Origin: Psococerastis gibbosa | Lineage: Eukaryota; Arthropoda; Insecta; Psocodea; Psocidae | Reading direction: 5' to 3' | DNA length: 64,000 nt | NCBI GenBank assembly: GCA_963971405.1 | Contig: OZ020486.1 | Span: 13,663,419-13,727,418, forward strand | Shown: positions 34,815 to 46,202 of the stretch, piece by piece | Position numbering within the stretch: the first letter of the stretch is position 1 | How the letters are laid out: every line of letters starts with the position of its first letter | Translations under genes and position numbers: made by a program | The notes under the pieces: model-generated | Told to the model about the DNA's origin: nothing | The model's database searches: none | Seen by the model: the letters and a program-made list of their open reading frames with translations, nothing else

Positions 34815-37390
34815 AGCAAACTTAAAATTAATGTTAATTATACAATACGGTGCAGAACAGTATGAGGCTATGAGAGATGCGTGTACGCTGCATTTCGTAC
34901 CGTAGATTCAATTCATAAATAGTTACAAACATTTTGTACCTGCTATTGTGCACTAGTACCTTCAGAATTGGTCAATTGAGCCCTATAGTATACTGTATTT
35001 AACGGAAAGTGACTGGATAACAATGCATAAGTTAAACAAATTGCTAGTAGCTACTGTATTATGTACCTGTCCAATCTGAATTCCAACTGCTAATTTACTC
35101 GCATTTTCTTTAAATGATTGAGCAGTTTCAACAAATCATTATTGGGCATTGCCATTTAAATACCAAATAATAATAAATTATATTTATTTTCAATGTTTAT
35201 TTTCAAACTCCTATATAGATGTTCTATCGATTGTAGAAGTGACCGGATAAAGTAGTATAGGTACTTATTGTTACGAGTATAAATAATACATTACCATAGT
35301 GGAATACTTAATAGTACGTAAGGCTTATAGTAATTTGTCTAATACCGACTACTTACTACAATGACAGCAGATTTTCGACTCACTAATAACCATTGCACTA
35401 AAAGATTTAAATCTTATTGCTTCCATAGTTTATACACCCTACCCCGAAGCCACGAAACATTTCAAATAAAATTGCTCTCTCGGTTGCCAAAGCATCATAG
35501 GCCCTAGTTTGAATTATTATTGCATTACAAATGACTTTCTGACTGAGTTTTCATTATGTACAATATGTGCGGTGTATTTAGTAATTATAATTTATAAAGT
35601 CACTGTTGTTACTGTGCATTCCTTTTCATTATGGCTGCATATTGCTTCGGTGTATGGGAGTACCGGCAGAATTGGAATCTACACAGAATTGGTTGCTAGA
35701 AAAGAGTTTGCCTCTTAAATGGCTGAGAGGTATACTATTCAAAAACAATGTAATACGTCATGTTCCTCAATGAATATCTTGGACGGAAAATAGGCTAACT
35801 TAGGCCCTATAAGCAAATTGTTAAAATATTGTAGCATCAACAAAAGGCAAAAGCAAGAATGCACATATTTCTTATCAAAACTGAGGTCACACTTGAATGA
35901 TAGAGCTCTGCATAACTTAATCTAAGAAAACTGCGCCCTGGAACAGCAAATGCCGCCATGAAATCCTTCGTACGCCAGTTTTCTTAGGTTACGAGAGATC
36001 TAGAGGTACCTAGTCGTTCGAAGCTTAAGCGGCGAGTTGTTTTTTAGTACCCGGAGTGGTAGGCTGTACTAGAGTGACTTGTACCACTTCGGTATTTCCT
36101 GGCGAAGTGTAAAGTGCATATGTTTAAGTTTGGCGTCCTTTTGACAATATAAGGCAAAGAACTAGTTTTGAAGTGAGCTGCTCTGTTCCCAAAATCAGAG
36201 AAATGTGTGAGTTGTATTTTTTGATATTTCTGAAGCATATAATAGCCTATAGTAATATATCAGCATTCTTCATCAATGAATTAATATTGAATGGTGTGAT
36301 GGGTAGGTGAGTATTAAATATAGATATCAACCTAACGTACATAATTTCATTGTTTTCTTATCACATGGATTGCAAATCATTGGCCTGGTGCTCCTTATTG
36401 TCGAAATCTCTAGCTTGCAGCATTTGCCAAAGTGAACAATCTGATTCTCTGAATACTCCTGCTATGGTCTCAATAATCACTAACATGATAAAAACTAGCT
36501 TGATACCTGTCAGAATATGCAAGCACTACGAGGTCTGCATGTCTGATATAGGTGTCGACTCAGAAAAAAAACGTTGCTTGGCTTTTCTTCCTTGTTCAGA
36601 CTCTACTTGCTAATTCTTTCCTTAGCTTTTAAATGCGTCTTCGATCATGTGTCGGAAATCTTACAGTCAATCATTTCTAATAAGACTTTGTTCATGCATT
36701 TAATGTCAAGCAGTTTAGGAGAGTCTCCCCTTAATGCTGCATATTTACTTATTTATACATTCTTCTTCATTAAATGCCCCTTCTATCGAACATTAGCGAT
36801 CATCACGGTGTCTTGGACCTTCGAGACCGCTGCTCTGAAAAGGGAAATTGTGTTCTTGCCAAACCACTGCCTCAGGATTTTCATTTAGGAGGTTCTTCTT
36901 CTGCTAGGAGCCCTCAGTTCTTAACTATCTTCCCTTGGATTATTACATGTAGAAGACCTTTCGTTTCTCATCACATGGCCGAAGATGGTTAGTCTCCGTT
37001 TCTTAACCGTCAGCACCAACTGTATCCATTCGCCTCAAGGCCTAAGCATTAGAAACACGATCTCTCCAGGATATGCGCAAATTTCGTATGCATATCCATA
37101 TCACAATATCACTGATTCGGATCTTCATACCTAACTTATTTCATCGTCCATCCCTCTATACCATTTAGAACGATTAAAACATCCCTATAATTGGGATCCA
37201 TCCATATAAAGTGTAATAATATTTATAATAATATACATTATGTATCAATGTATCATCATGATACGGCCACGCATTGGACGATAGGCAGGGAGTTAAGCTA
37301 TTGCTGACACATGCGATATAATACTGAAAACTCATCTAGCTGGACAATTTCCCCATTTCCTCATAAGCCACAATTTTCTCGCTAAAGTTG
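34815..37390. other. Region upstream of OATP; no gene recognised
   Basis: AT-rich. Short open frames near 36350-36990 have no domain, signal or splice support. A small gapped inverted repeat (AAGAAAACTG near 35925 and its complement near 35980) may be a relic MITE. OATP promoter elements could lie here but none is clear. Confidence 0.4.
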
Positions 37391-37394
37391 TTGT

Positions 37395-37735
37395 TGTTTC
37401 TAACGCCGGCCTTCAGCATTTCTGCTTTAAGCAACCCTGTCAGTGTGGCGGGGTGAGTGAGTCTGTTTTTTAACTTGAGGCACCTAAAGGGCAGACTCTA
37501 TCACCTCGGGGAAAGGGGAGTTGACTAACAGGGTGGATTCCGAACCACTTGGGGAACATGGTAAAGTCATCTGATTAGATCGGAGGTGACCAGGACTCGA
37601 CTTATACTGCCTAAGCGCGTTATCATGTCCCACCAGGGTCCCCTGCCAACGCTGTGCGCATTACCAAGTTGCCGCAGTTTGAAACATGCTCTGCTCTAAT
37701 GGAATCAACATGGTAAGGCCGTTGGCTCTCGCTAA
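37395..37735 (+). repeat. Repeat B, uninterrupted copy
   Basis: Runs from GCCTTCAGCATTTCTGCTTT through GGTGACCAGGACTCG and GCGCGTTATCATGTCCCACC to AAGGCCGTTGGC. It serves as the reference for the SINE-interrupted copy at 1035-1640. Confidence 0.6.
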
Positions 37736-38244
37736 AGTGAGCCCAGAACTTTTTCCCGCCAATTTTTCCCGCCAATTGGTGATGAATGGTAATACCAATT
37801 TGGAAAGTGCCAGTGTCAGTTAACCTACTTGACTGTTAATTGATAAAATTATCGCAGATCATACCCGAATAATAATGTTGCTATCAACCTTGGGTGTAAT
37901 AGATTGAAAAATGGGAAAATACCCATCCAACGCAGTCTCTGTTTACTTCTGATAACTGATGATAACAGCTCCCTTTTATTAACATTCTAAGGCATCTTTG
38001 TTAAAAATGTTTGCATATGTACATTGCACTCATTATCTATACAGCGTGCATGAACATTTTTGTACCCGACCTCGATAAAGTCCCATACTTGGCTTATAAC
38101 AGGTAAAAACGCCATTAGAACTTTGACACCAGTTGAGATTAATTTTGATTAATTTTGATTAATTCTTGAAGACATGTTTCTGCATGTTTTTAATTTGCAT
38201 CCGCCACACCATTAATCTTAGTACCTACTTCGGGTTACCATTTA

Positions 38245-38250
<6 letters not shown>

Positions 38251-38286
<36 letters not shown>
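38251..38286. repeat. (AAT)n microsatellite
   Basis: About 12 uninterrupted trinucleotide units. Confidence 0.85.
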
Positions 38287-38434
38287 TGTGTATTGACCAG
38301 AAAATTGACAACTACATTTAAGAGAAAATAAATACATTTCTGACAATACATCAATGACGGCAATGAGCGTAAGCCCATATAGCGCATTTTTTATAATAGG
38401 TACTTATAAATAGGTACTTTTTTTTTTTTTTTTG

Positions 38435-38605
38435 TAAAGGTTAATCCCATACAAACAATTCAATGAATGTATCCGATTGACCTCTTCAGTCGCCTCACTA
38501 AGTTACTTAATAGGTACTTATGTCAAGTAACGACACGTCTCCGATCCCATGGCGTGTAGACTCGCATATGTACAAGCACGCTACCACCTGGCCATCGAAG
38601 CCAAC
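38435..38605 (-). repeat. SINE-like repeat (family C)
   Basis: Minus-strand copy: GGCTTCGATGGCCAGGTGGT at the head and ACACGCCATGGGATCGGAG in the body, with a T run at the plus-strand left border representing the A-rich tail. Confidence 0.55.
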
Positions 38606-39294
38606 TAGCCTATTACTGAATAGCTGTGTGAATAGGAATTAGTGATCTCAAGCAATGGTCAATAATTGTCCCTCAGCGTACAGTAGCCTACATTTTATCT
38701 TATCAACCATTTTCTTCAAAGTAGCTGAGCTTCTGAGACTGCCTTATGGTCTCAAAGGCAAAGACGCGAAAATCTCTAATCTGTGCCTCCTCGTGATGAA
38801 GATGCGGAAGTGCGTTGTGGCAACTGAACAGATAAGGGACATAGTTTTAATCCAGGATGAGCCTTTTCTGTAAAGGGCACTCTTGGGGTTGGGAAACTAG
38901 CCCCGAAGGCGGAGGTACTCAATGAAGAGTCAACGTCATAACGAAGCAGAAGGCATTACAATTTACTAGTATAGTCATCCCAACTTATTTTGTCAGGATG
39001 ATTGCTAATCCTCGAGGAACCATTTTCGCGCCCAAAATAGGAGGCCACATACTGTATATCACCAAATGTTTGGAGCAATATGCAATGTATTTTATTCCCA
39101 TAACTTAAAAGATTTTTGGTCCTTGATCTCTGCAGGAATGCTGCGAACGGTATACTTCCGGATCAACCCGATAAATAATTTTAAGGTCATGGGTGGCTGA
39201 GCGGCTGTTACAAGTATCAAACCGTTGACCCCCGCGTAGTCTAATACATTTTACTTTGGTTAAACTCATGACACCTACATATGACGCTTACAGA

Positions 39295-39484
39295 CAGGGA
39301 CGGATCCTTGGGGGGGGGGGCGGTGGGGGCAGTCGCCCCCCCCCCCCCCGAGAAAAATAGCTTTATACTAGATAGAATGGACTTTTGAAGGAAATGAAGA
39401 GAAATTGTTACTCAAGTAAGAGAAACGCGATATGTTTCAGGTCACCGCCCCCCCCCCCGAAAACTTTTTCTGAAACCGTCCCTG
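39295..39484. mobile_element. hAT-like MITE, 190 bp
   Basis: Ends CAGGGACGG and its complement, with flanking 8-mers CTTACAGA (39287-39294) and CTTACACA (39485-39492), one mismatch apart. Contains two long C/G homopolymer tracts and no gene. Confidence 0.75.
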
Positions 39485-39489
39485 CTTAC

Positions 39490-40690
39490 ACATAGCCTAT
39501 TTTTCCCCCTCTAGGTCGAAACGGTTTGGCTTAGGTAGCCCTTACTGCAGCCTTTGGCTTATTGTAACCTGGTTTGCATCCTTTTTGTGGCTTGATGTTT
39601 CCGCTATGTTGGCTTAGTAATAGAACAACAAAAGTCAATATTTTTTATTTATTTGTTTATTGTGTCCCTCTGGTTGCAATTTTTCTTAGCTGAGGTAGTT
39701 GTTGTGGCCCTTTAGTGTTTCACTATAGTCTTGATGGTACCATTCGTCCTACTGAGCGTATACTTTTATTCTGTTCTGTAGTCACTCAATAACCCTTTCA
39801 CAGACATGCACAGCAACTCCTATCAGACCTGCAAGTGTTTTACACATTCTGTCAGGTTTTTGGTAGTCTGTACCAGGTATACGGTTATTGAGGCCATCGA
39901 TCACAGCAGATTGCTCAATATTCAGATTGTCCACTTTGACAAGTTGCTGCAAGTCAGAGTCAGATATTCCAACATGAAGCAGCACGGCAATGTGTTACCA
40001 CAAAGAAGGAAGTCGATTGGGTCGGTTCGAACGTCCTCATTTGTAGACATTTTTTTAACTATCTAAATGAGGTTATTATTACCTAGTTTTCCGTGGTGAT
40101 ATACAATACTTATCCAATGTTAAAACCTACCTTGGCTGGCTCATTACAAATATTATTCACACGCGCTGTCATAAAGTACTGTTACAACCTAGTTTAGTAG
40201 GGTTCCAGAGCAGTCTGTCATATAAAATACTAATAATCTGTAACCTATTGTTATGTACCTAGTTCACTGTAAACCTGGTGTGGGAGTTTGGGCGCGTAAG
40301 CGTGAGAAAGTTTGATAAATCGTAGTGCTCACACCCACACTCATATAAGGTAACATCGAAAATTCTAGAATGATTTGGAATGGATACAATTCCTACGATT
40401 CTCCCCCTTCCCACTAATCTGTTCTTGAGCAAATTATTCTTTTTGGTTTTAAACAAGCATAGATCCTTTCACTGTTTCGTCTGCAACTGTGATGGACATT
40501 GTCATCAGTGGGGCTGCGAAATAAGGACTGACATAGCGTTGTTGATTAATCACCGAGGTACCTACAACCTTTGCGGTCAACGAAAACACAGTGGATGTCC
40601 CTTGGACCCTTGCAGTTGCAGACAAAACGTTTGAATTATCTTTTCAGTCAGTCACGGCCCATCAGAAGGTCCACGTAGTTCTTTTTACTA
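39490..40690. other. No gene recognised
   Basis: Only short unsupported frames. A fragment of a family-A SINE tail (TTGGCTTAGTAATAGAACAA) is seen at about 39609-39629. Confidence 0.4.
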
Positions 40691-40775
40691 AACATCCCAG
40701 TGCCAGGGTTGGTGGGACTCGAACCCACGATCCACGCCTAACCGCTCGACCACAAGCCACAAGAACCAAGCCCAG
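40690..40775 (-). repeat. tRNA-like SINE fragment
   Basis: On the minus strand GTGGTCGAGCGGTTAGGCGT and GTGGGTTCGAGTCCCACC resemble tRNA A and B boxes, but they are only about 15 nt apart, too close for a real tRNA with an anticodon arm. A tRNA pseudogene or SINE head. Confidence 0.45.
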
Positions 40776-40902
40776 TTTTTATGTATCTAAATTTCGTTTA
40801 TAGCGTGGAGATTGCCTCTTCAACCAAAAGTTAATTTAATGTCAGTGTATATAATATAATGTGTACCAGTGCCAGGGTTTTTTTTTTAATTTTTAATTTT
40901 TT

Positions 40903-41193
40903 TTAAGTTCTATGAAAACGACATTGTCTGTGATATTTGATATTTACACCAACAAGATTGACTTCAAGAGAAAACGGGAAAAGACTTATAAATATAAACA
41001 CAAAATACGATATCTTCTCAAGTATCATTCGTAGGGCTGTAAAAATATCTGGATAAACAGAAGAAACGTTTCTGAGCCTTTTGAAACATGAATTGTGACA
41101 CACATTTCTTACATAATTTTTGAATTTCATTTGTACAATGACCGATTGGTATGGGAAATTCCGAGGAAGAAATTCAAGAACAACTGTTGTCAA
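40903..41193 (-). pseudogene. Possible hAT transposase C-terminal fragment
   Basis: The frame contains SSVYPDIFTALRMIL, which resembles the segment before the hAT dimerisation motif (YPNIxTALRILL). The expected SAERSFS motif does not follow in frame. Similar short matches occur at 44284-44003 and near 54336-54270, all minus strand. Weak evidence. Confidence 0.3.
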
Positions 41194-41199
41194 TTAAGT

Positions 41200-42560
41200 A
41201 ATCATATCATGTATCGAAATATAGACGAGCACTTCTGCTAATTTAACGACTATCTTTGAGGGCTCTACATTCGATATTTTCGGTGAATGTCGACTTTGTA
41301 AAAACAAACAGGCAATGGGGGTACTCCGATCTACTCATAACTAGCATTGTACGATATATTAGGTACCCAATCGCTACTGGTACCGGTAGGCACCTACTTT
41401 GTATTCAACCGTGTCTAGTAGGCTAGTGTTGCTTTTCTATGCATGTCGCATAGGTGCTCTCGTCCGATGACAAAGCGGCATACTTTCCCTGTAGTACCTA
41501 CCTATAATCGTGACTATGTACACGTCGTGACTTGTGTTCAACAGTTAGACGACTGGTTCGGCTAGTTCCACATTTCTGGAAGTTGCTTACAATCACTTCC
41601 CGTCCATGCCAATCATTGGTTCTAGGTACTAGTACCCATTGTTATGCTCATGTACACTTACAACTTCTTCCTGTACATTCACAGGAAAGCAGCCCGACTA
41701 TGGTGGCACTTGCGTGCATAGTGTATAGTGTTAATTGCCGTTATTCAGGGAAACAAAAGTATTATAAGGCTAGTGTTGGCAGAATCCAAATGAAATGAAT
41801 CGCATCATCGTGGCATCAAGTTTTCCGCCTAAAAGAGTTGGGGGAGGGCCTTCAGTGTAAGAAGCTGGACAGACTGGAAGGCTATAAGTGAATTAGGGAG
41901 CCTACTATGCCGTTTAGTATTAACCTTTTCTTGGGGGGGGGGGGCAAAAATTTAAACAAAAAAATTTTTGAATAGCACTTTTCATTCTAAAATTATCTTG
42001 TTTACATTTTAGATCCCAGGTTAAGATTGAAAATAATCGCCATAGTAGGCCGGCAAAATTCAGCTTTACCATTTGTATCGTATTATTAACACCAAAACAT
42101 GTCACCTTGCGGCGCAAGTCAAATGGTACCATTTGATATACGTGCACAGTATACTGGTGATAAAATACACGTAACCGTTTTCCAATGTGACCAAAGGAGG
42201 CAGTCGTGGCCAAAGTTGGCAATCTCACCTCACTATTATTTTTTAAAAAGGCTATTATCAATCAAATATATATTAGTTATTTCCTCATTCCCGATTACAA
42301 TGTTATAGCCACTGAGGCACTTGTAAATCTTCACTCTTTAATGTTTATGTTGATCATTTCATTTCAATTCATTTCATTTCCCTGTGCTTAAATACTCAGT
42401 GAAAGAGTGAAGCCTTTCCGGTGGTGCTCAGGTAAGGCTCGTATATCAATCAGTGGTACATAGGCCTAATATTCCCTATGTATCGTATAATCATGCTTTA
42501 ATGCGGGTGAAAATAGAAAGCTAATATGTGTAAAGTACCTAAGTTCATTCTGTTTCAGCA
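41200..42560. other. No gene recognised
   Basis: Short frames only. A homopolymer G run at 41934-41943 resembles MITE ends elsewhere but no partner end was found. Confidence 0.4.
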
Positions 42561-42564
42561 GTAA

Positions 42565-43432
42565 GAACCGGTCCGAGTTTACTCGAACATGGTTTCCAAT
42601 TTATCAAAATTAGTAGATAGAGAAAATGAGTAATTTCATGGTAAATAATTTTCCTATAGTTAAATTTCCGATATCTCGGCGGGGGGGGGGGGGGGTTGTC
42701 CATCTAATGTCACTGGAGGTGAGGTAAATTCTAGATAGGTCAGACCAACACATTACCACACAGCAATAATGGCAGAGCACGCAATGCATTTGAGCGTGAA
42801 TTTTCTATCATTTTTTCAAAGAAACATTTTTTTTGCACAAAACCAAATAGTTTTTTTGGAAAAACAACCTGTCTGTTTCGTTACTCACTTTAACACCTAA
42901 AACATGCCTGAAGGTAGAAATCATCGATAGAAAGGTTTCGCAGAAAAATTATTTTTTAGTCATTTTCCAATAAAATTTAGTTATTTTTTATTTGTTTCCC
43001 CCAAAAGTAAGCTATCAAGTGGCAAGCGATCCCCCGCATTGTATCAACATTAATAACAACTACAATATACGTGAGTTTAAGAGAAATCGTTGGAGCCGTT
43101 TTTGAGAAATACTTTTTTTTTATACGTTTTTATGGAGTTTTTTGAGAATAAAACCCAACCCAAATTGAGTTAGCCCAAAATAAAAATGAAATGGTCCTGA
43201 GGTATGATTTTTGTGAACCTACATGCCGAATTTCAACATAATCGATCGAGTAGTTTGCCCGGAAATCGATAAACAGACAGACAGAGCGACAGACAGACAG
43301 ACATTTCGTAAAAACCACTTTTTGGGTTCCTGGGACCTCAAAACGTCTAATTCCGTTCAAATCTCGTAATCGAAAATTTGGACCGTCACAAAGCCTTCCT
43401 TATACTACGTATAAATTGGAAAGCAAAAATAT
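42565..43432 (+). repeat. R870 repeat, full-length copy
   Basis: From AGAACCGGTCCGAGTTTACT to ATAAATTGGAAAGCAAAAA (about 870 bp). Shows all family landmarks: 5' block, G run, GGTAAATTCTAGATAGGTCA, GTTGGAGCCGTTTTTGAGAA, ACAG tract and inverted 3' end. Confidence 0.88.
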
Positions 43433-43599
43433 TTCCCTGTACTAAAATACTCAGTGAATGAGTGAAGCCTTTCCAGTGTTTTACTGCTTTGTACAGTAAT
43501 AGGCTATATCAATATACGTGCATTATGCATTATCACATTCTTTTCAATTCGCTCTTTGCTGAAGCATATATGTATATTTCGTAGCTAGAGTGCTTTATT

Positions 43600-43755
43600 T
43601 TAAAAACAAAAAGTTTAATCGCAAACATGCAATTAAATGAATATATCCGAATAACCTCTTCATTCGCCTCTGTAGATAATATACCTGCGTTGAGTTACGA
43701 CAGGTCTCCAGCCTCTCACCAAAATTCGAGTACGCTACGCCATGTCAACAAAACC
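43600..43755 (-). repeat. SINE-like repeat (family C)
   Basis: Body GTTGAGTTACGACAGGTCTC and tail region match the family; the head is degraded. Confidence 0.45.
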
Positions 43756-44299
43756 TAATAGGTATTAGGCCTAGTTTATTTACGTACTTACATAATTATT
43801 AAATTAATAATAATATTGTTTACTCCCATTCCCAATTCCTTCAGAGATGACCTTATGAACTGTATACCGACCGGCAAGTAATATAAATGATACATTGTGT
43901 CTTTCTGTGTTGTAATGCTATCTGATGTAATCAATTATCACCTGGGAAAATTAACAACACACAAGTATATTAATACTGTACATGTTAATAATTTAGATGG
44001 CCTTATCTCCCGTCTGCTATAATTGTATACGGGCATTGCCATTGCATTTGCTTATTGAGAGACATGGTTCTCATAGCGCTGGAACTGGAGTGCACTGATG
44101 TTAGATCATTATGAAGGCACACCTGTTCTACAAACTTGCAAGGATGAATGACCTTTTGCTTATTGCGACATTGTCCAGCCTGGTGAATTGCACTGGAGTA
44201 AGAGACGATTTGAGTTGGAAAAGTGTACAAAATCAAAATTAACATCACATTAAATATTAAACGTAGAGCTGTGAGAAATATCAAATCCCATAGAAGATA

Positions 44300-44475
44300 T
44301 ATGTAGCCCTCTCTTACACTCCTGACTCAACTAGGAAGGCCCGGGACCACCTGCTTTACATGCCCTCCGAAGCATGGCCAGAAAATGTAGCCAGTGTGGG
44401 ACTCGAACCAACAACCTTTCGGGTGAAAGTCAGAGTCCTTACCACTACTCTACATGTCCTGACAATCCTGGATTC
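44300..44475 (-). repeat. tRNA-headed SINE (family A)
   Basis: Minus-strand B box GGTTCGAGTCCCACA and A-box-like TAGAGTAGTGGTAAGG are both well preserved, with the shared body CATTTTCTGGCCATGCTTCG. Confidence 0.65.
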
Positions 44476-44479
44476 GAAA

Positions 44480-46020
44480 AGGCCGACGATCACAAGATTT
44501 TCTTTTCATACTATTGTCAAAATAGGAATGCAGGCCTAGTAATGAACTACGACAATTTATTCTGCTAAAAGAAACTCATTAGCATGATAGCAGGTACTGT
44601 ACCACAACAAATTTGGCGAACTCAAGAGCGGTTTGGCCGTGAGGTGCATGGAGCCTCTGATATATGGGTGTATTGGTGTATGTCATTGCCCCATGTTGCA
44701 ATTGCTAGTTTGATTGCAAATCATTTTAGACGGAAGGAACATGCTGGAGAAAGTCCCGTAATCCGAGCGGCCAGCGCTGCTCTGACCTTTCCTGGACATT
44801 TCGAATACAATGTTGATTTAGCTTATAAAATATTCAAGCTTTTGATATGGGCCCTATTCATGGGCGTGGACGGTTCAGTGAGATAGGCCAAGGACATTAA
44901 ACCTTGGCCCGAGAACCCCATAAGAGACCATGATGGCTAAGCCGGCGGACTGGTGGAAGATCCTCTCTCTCTCTACCTACCACTGTTATAATTGGGATGT
45001 TGTGGTCAGCAACATACCGCGTTTTCTCCCTACCGCTGAAGGTGCCCATTAGCGTTGGGTAAGGACACAAGTCTAGCTTGGGTAGCTATATACTGTATGT
45101 TGTAGTTGTATTAAGTTATTTGGACGCCCGTTGTATTCAGAGTGAATTAATACAGATATTCTACCATTTTATGTTGAGTCTCGCACCTCGATCTTCAGGT
45201 TTCTAGTCCAGTTTTCTATACCAACTGGACTAGGTCTAGGACTAGAAGAACTTCCAAATTTCAGATTTTTTTTTGTCCTTTATATGCCCTCACTGGACCT
45301 CTGATTCTGACGTACACTTACTCCCCTTATACGACTAATCCTCACAATTAAATAAAGCTGATACTATAGGTACCTATATAGAAGCTGATATTATATGAAA
45401 CTGCATTATAGAGGATCGACCCTAAAAAAGTCTATTATGATGCAGCACTTGCCAGGAATTACCAACGCTTATCAGGTACCATGCACGCAATATACATATA
45501 CGGTAGGTTAATAGAACCACAGAACTTATTTGTATTCGTTAAAAACCCTACTTTAAATGCTTGGCCCAACCTTATTTTACTATTCTCGTCTACAGGTTTG
45601 GTTTACCATTTTGAGTACGGTAGTGAGTAGGCTATATATAAGTTATGAGCCTAAACGATGAGGTTTGTGATTAAGTGATGCCATTGCCAACTAGTTAAAT
45701 ATACAGTTTGATAGAAGTAATAGATTAAGTTTCACTATTTCCTTAGCCCTTAATAATGTCCTGAAGGGCTTTTTATGAGCCTTAGTCTCTTCTCTAATGC
45801 CAACGACCCCATGGATTTCCGACATTTTTTAAAATTATTTCCGTATGCAATTTTGGTCATTGGCAAACTGCAGGTAAACTTCCTCGATGTAAACCTACGT
45901 CGGCTACTAGCGATAATTGACAAGCTGAGACAAGCTTATCATTGAGGCAATATAAGAAGCGAAAGCATGACTTAACCAAGTACAAAGACGAGTCTAGTGT
46001 CTCCCCCCCCCCCCATATAC
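44480..46020. other. Upstream region of tetraspanin; no gene recognised
   Basis: A 100-codon open frame at 44584-44886 has no recognisable domain or splice context. A C run with TATACGCCACTGCG at 46004-46026 resembles one end of a hAT MITE, but no partner was found. Confidence 0.4.
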
Positions 46021-46032
46021 GCCACTGCGTCC

Positions 46033-46042
46033 ACTTATATAG
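46033..46042 (+). promoter_or_regulatory. TATA-like box upstream of tetraspanin
   Basis: CTTATATAGG lies about 100 bp before the tetraspanin ATG, a plausible core promoter position. A TTTCAG at 46050-46055 could instead be the acceptor of a 5' UTR intron, so this is tentative. Confidence 0.3.
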
Positions 46043-46139
46043 GCGTTTTGGTTTCAGAATGGTTTTATACTAGCAGCATCTGCGTACCAGCATCAGCAGT
46101 TTCTAACTACAAAATAATACTACTCTAAAGATTCTAAAC

Positions 46140-46202
46140 ATGGGTCGAAGCGGCTACACCTGTGTGCGCCATATATTTTGCACCCTTAACGTCATTTTAT
46201 GG
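46140..46202 (+). CDS. Tsp5D: Tetraspanin exon 1
   Basis: Start codon and 21 residues, MGRSGYTCVRHIFC plus TLNVILW, then donor GTAAGT in phase 0. Encodes the cytoplasmic tail and first half of TM1. Confidence 0.92.

Noticed and set aside
36350-36990. Overlapping short plus-strand frames
   Set aside because: Composition and lack of splice signals or motifs suggest non-coding sequence.
40690-40775. Candidate tRNA gene on the minus strand
   Set aside because: A and B boxes are too close for a D arm, anticodon arm and variable loop; it cannot form a tRNA.
44584-44886. 100-codon plus-strand open frame
   Set aside because: No domain, signal peptide, splice sites or repeat homology; lengths like this are expected by chance in 64 kb.
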